Shown here: positions 61,526 through 64,000 of the stretch, one piece after another | Layout: each line of letters begins with the position of its first letter | How positions within the stretch are numbered: position 1 is the first letter of the stretch | Source of the DNA: Bacillota bacterium | GTDB taxonomy: Bacteria; Bacillota; Clostridia; Lachnospirales; Lachnospiraceae | Length of the DNA: 64,000 bases | NCBI GenBank assembly: GCA_023414875.1 | Contig: JAEZMV010000015.1 | Span: 1-64,000 of the forward strand | Direction of reading: 5' to 3' | Notes under the pieces: model-generated | What the model saw: only the letters and a program-made list of their open reading frames with translations | Told to the model about the DNA's origin: nothing | The model's database searches: none | Made by a program: the position numbers and the translations under genes

Positions 61526-63130
61526 CTATTCGTAATCCGGTTGATAACTGGCTGCAATCGCTTCAAATACTTTAATTCCATCGATAGCTGCAGAGGTAAT
61601 TCCACCTGCATAACCGGCCCCTTCACCGCAAGGATAAATGCCTGCAATATTACTTTCCAAGGTATCCTTACGATGTATTCGTACCGGTGAGGAGGTTCTG
61701 CTTTCTACTCCTGATAGAACTGCTTCTTCATCGGCAAAGCCTTTGATCTTTCTGTCAAAAGCCAGAATTCCTTCCTTTAAGGATTCAATTACTTCCCTTG
61801 GAAGACATTGATTTAAGTTGGTAAGTCGATATGCTCCCTTTAGGTTTGGGGTAATATCACCTATTGTAACACTATCCTTGTTTCTTAACAAGTCACCAAA
61901 TAACTGTACCGGTATAGCTCCTTTTCCAACTTCAAAGGCCGCCCGTTCCCATTTTCTTTGAAAAGCGATTCCACTCAGTGGATCCAAACCTCCAAAATCC
62001 TCCGGTTGTACTGTAACGACGATAGCACTATTCGCATTTTCCTCATTCCGCTTAAAGTTACTCATCCCATTGACCGCCAGGTGTCCGGTTTCAGAGGAGG
62101 CATTCACGACAAAGCCACCGGGACACATGCAGAAGGAATATACTCCCCGTCCGGAGGAGGTCTGATGGGTTAATTTATAATCAGCTGCAGGCAGCTTAGT
62201 ATAATCCTGTCCGTATTGTGATTTACCGATCATATTCTGTTTATGTTCAATTCTAAGTCCGATTGCAAAGGCTTTTGGAGAAAGGTCTAACCCTTTGTTT
62301 AAAAACATCTGAAAGGTATCTCTTGCACTATGGCCAATCGCAGTAACTAATACCTCACAGGGTATCATCTCCTTGTGATTTAACTCAATGCTATGAAGTT
62401 TACCATTTTCAATCAGCAAATCCGTTAATTGTGTCTGAAAACGTACTTCACCGCCAAGCTTTACTATCTCTTTTCGCATATTCTCCACGACGGATCTAAG
62501 CTTATCCGTACCGATATGGGGTTTATTCAGATAGAGAATTTCTGAAGGTGCACCGAAATGAACAAAGGTCTCCATAACTAACGGGTAACGGCTAAAGGCA
62601 TCCTTTACCAATGTATTTAACTTACCATCGGAGAAGGTTCCTGCTCCTCCTTCACCAAACTGTACATTACATTCGGTGCTGAGTTCATTTGTCTTCCAAA
62701 AATGTTCTACAGTCTCAACACGTTTACTAATTTCAAAGCCTCGCTCAAGGACCAAGGGTTGAAATCCGTATCTGGCCAAAAGTAATGCAGCAAAAAGCCC
62801 TGCTGGTCCGGTACCAATTACAACAGGTCGATTGGTCAGCTTTTCGGTACCGGAGGCAGTAAATTTATACTGTCCCCTTTCAGAAAGCGTTACATTCTCA
62901 TTATGGCTATGACTTATGATAGACTTTTCACTTTCCTTAGCCTCCAGATGAAGGGAAGCTTCCACCGTATAGATATATTTGATTTCATTCTTTCTAGCAT
63001 CAATTGACTTTTTTAAGATATGAAACTCCTTAATTTTATTTACAGGCAGCTTTATGGCCTTTGCGATTGCTGCTATTATATCTTTTTCTGTATGATTAAT
63101 GGGTAATTTTAATTGGGTTATTCTTATCAT
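61526..63130 (-). CDS. FAD-dependent oxidoreductase (NAD/FAD-utilising dehydrogenase family)
   Basis: 534-residue flavoprotein of uncertain substrate. An N-terminal 90-residue domain (MIRITQLKLPINHTEKDI) is followed by the FAD loop VVIGTGPAGLFAALLLARYG near 108, FGEGGAGTFSDGKLNTLVKD, GIGVRIEHKQ-type GLRIEHKQNMIG and the C-terminal PCGEGAGYAGGITSAAIDG. This is the widespread COG2509-type dehydrogenase. The ATG of MIRITQ has AGGTG 9 bases upstream. Ends 49 bases before proB. Confidence 0.88.
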   Translation of the reverse strand: MIRITQLKLPINHTEKDIIAAIAKAIKLPVNKIKEFHILKKSIDARKNEIKYIYTVEASLHLEAKESEKSIISHSHNENVTLSERGQYKFTASGTEKLTNRPVVIGTGPAGLFAALLLARYGFQPLVLERGFEISKRVETVEHFWKTNELSTECNVQFGEGGAGTFSDGKLNTLVKDAFSRYPLVMETFVHFGAPSEILYLNKPHIGTDKLRSVVENMRKEIVKLGGEVRFQTQLTDLLIENGKLHSIELNHKEMIPCEVLVTAIGHSARDTFQMFLNKGLDLSPKAFAIGLRIEHKQNMIGKSQYGQDYTKLPAADYKLTHQTSSGRGVYSFCMCPGGFVVNASSETGHLAVNGMSNFKRNEENANSAIVVTVQPEDFGGLDPLSGIAFQRKWERAAFEVGKGAIPVQLFGDLLRNKDSVTIGDITPNLKGAYRLTNLNQCLPREVIESLKEGILAFDRKIKGFADEEAVLSGVESRTSSPVRIHRKDTLESNIAGIYPCGEGAGYAGGITSAAIDGIKVFEAIAASYQPDYE

Positions 63131-63280
63131 ACGATACAACACCTATTCCTTTTTCTTACTTTAATAATGGATTTAATTATTATACCGGGAAATCAATGAT
63201 CATCAGGACTGTAGAAGCACATATTATTAGGTTATTAGTTCATTGGCTATTGTTAGAATTCAGTTTGGTTCATAAGTATT

Positions 63281-63332
63281 AAGCTATCCGATATAAGCTA
63301 TCCGGTTATAAGCTATCCGGTTATAAGTTATC
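63281..63332. repeat. 15-bp tandem repeat
   Basis: Three full and one degenerate copies of ATAAGCTATCCGGTT stand in tandem between two flavoprotein genes. The surrounding 215-base gap (63131-63346) shows nothing else. Confidence 0.7.
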
Positions 63333-63346
63333 AATCTATATGACTT

Positions 63347-64000
63347 TTATGCATTATTACCGGCGGCTGTTCCTGCCACATATCCGGAACTCCAGGCCCA
63401 TTGTAGATTATAGCCTCCACAGGTTCCATCAACATCTACTAATTCACCTGTCAGAAATAAATTCTTAACTTTTTTCGATTCCATGGTCGAATCATCAATT
63501 TCATCGGTCCTTACACCACCGGAACATACCTGTGCGTTTTCGAAAGAGTTCGTATCCGAAATCTGCATTTTAAATCGCTTCAGTTGCCTTACTAACTTTT
63601 CTATATCCCGGTTCGTTATATTCTTTACACTTTTGTAAGGGTCCAATTCTGCTTCTGTAATAAGAATATAATTTAGCTTATGATTTAATAACCCCACCAT
63701 CATCTGCTCCAGATTCTTGTGTGAATTTCTAATTATTCGCTGTTGAAGGTTCTCAATTAGCTCCTCTTCAGAAATCCGTGGCAGAAAATCTATCAATAAA
63801 TGAACCTGTATTCCTTGATCCAGGGACTTCGAAACAAATCTGCTGAGCTGTAGGATAGGGATACCTGATATCCCATAATCGGTAAATAGAATCTCACCTT
63901 CTTCCGCTGATAACTGTCTATGTGCCTGCATAGCAAAAACCTTTGTAACTGTTCTAACCCCGGATATTGTTTTTAAGTACTTGTCCGGTGATTTTAACTG
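63347..64000 (-). CDS. HI0933/BaiN-type flavoprotein, C-terminal part
   Basis: The last 217 codons of a gene that begins beyond the right edge; the frame is open from base 64000. It contains EEGEILFTDYGISGIPILQLSR, the substrate-domain motif of HI0933 proteins, VCSGGVRTDEID and the FAD-site end LTGELVDVDGTCGGYNLQWAWSSGY. It is a paralogue of the flavoprotein at 14.5-15.8 kb. The FAD-loop end is outside the window. Confidence 0.88.
   Translation of the reverse strand, partial: QLKSPDKYLKTISGVRTVTKVFAMQAHRQLSAEEGEILFTDYGISGIPILQLSRFVSKSLDQGIQVHLLIDFLPRISEEELIENLQQRIIRNSHKNLEQMMVGLLNHKLNYILITEAELDPYKSVKNITNRDIEKLVRQLKRFKMQISDTNSFENAQVCSGGVRTDEIDDSTMESKKVKNLFLTGELVDVDGTCGGYNLQWAWSSGYVAGTAAGNNA

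Noticed and set aside
1..64000. tRNA, rRNA and other standard RNA genes
   Set aside because: I scanned the intergenic regions for tRNA arms and conserved rRNA, tmRNA or 6S segments and saw none.

Overview
The window is a 64 kb chromosomal stretch from a low-GC, spore-forming Firmicute, most likely a Lachnospiraceae-type Clostridium (the gene set resembles Clostridium/Lachnoclostridium phytofermentans; this is a judgement from protein similarity, not a search). Supporting signs are strong GGAGG ribosome sites, an IspH-ribosomal protein S1 fusion, SpoIIM, RNase Y, ScpAB/SMC, and a Gram-positive SOS box in front of recA. Nearly everything is on the minus strand; plus-strand exceptions are a MATE transporter, a DAHP synthase and the small cassette-like genes at 29-31 kb.

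Layout, right to left as most genes are read. 58-64 kb: two flavoproteins and the proline operon proB-ynzC-fthC-proA. 55-58 kb: hflK-hflC and an M14 carboxypeptidase. 51-55 kb: miaB, rny and a methyltransferase. 46-50 kb: aspB-like aminotransferase, proC, a Nudix hydrolase, spoIIM and a Xer recombinase. 38-46 kb: a truncated acetyltransferase, a DAHP synthase, pdp, a Big2 protein, dacF, a phosphoesterase and scpA-scpB. 31-38 kb: a complete polyamine cluster (speD, speA, speE, speB, carboxynorspermidine dehydrogenase and decarboxylase). 22-29 kb: a second D,D-carboxypeptidase, two small membrane proteins, an aconitase-family hydratase and a MATE transporter. 16-22 kb: folD, an unknown gene, rimO, pgsA, cinA and a GerMN lipoprotein. 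8-16 kb: flavoprotein, cmk, ispH-rpsA, cheR, plsX, acpP, rnc. 1-8 kb: smc, ftsY, threonine ammonia-lyase, recA-recX and the start of a carboxyltransferase gene.

Most of the window is housekeeping. The accessory part is 29.1-31.15 kb. There, short plus-strand genes alternate with about 135-bp imperfect inverted repeats that have the architecture of integron attC sites (RYYYAAC and GTTRRRY ends, paired inner boxes, an unpaired spacer, an extra base in one arm). No integrase is present, so this looks like a small orphan gene-cassette array, uncommon for a clostridium. Its third cassette holds the remains of what looks like a type I toxin with an antisense RNA. Other notable items are a fragment of a group IIC intron lying directly behind an intrinsic terminator (10.7-10.9 kb), a strong internal ribosome site at the IspH/S1 junction, a 150-bp nested inverted-repeat element behind scpB, a Xer recombinase with two altered catalytic residues, and a polyamine cluster encoding two parallel routes to spermidine-type products.
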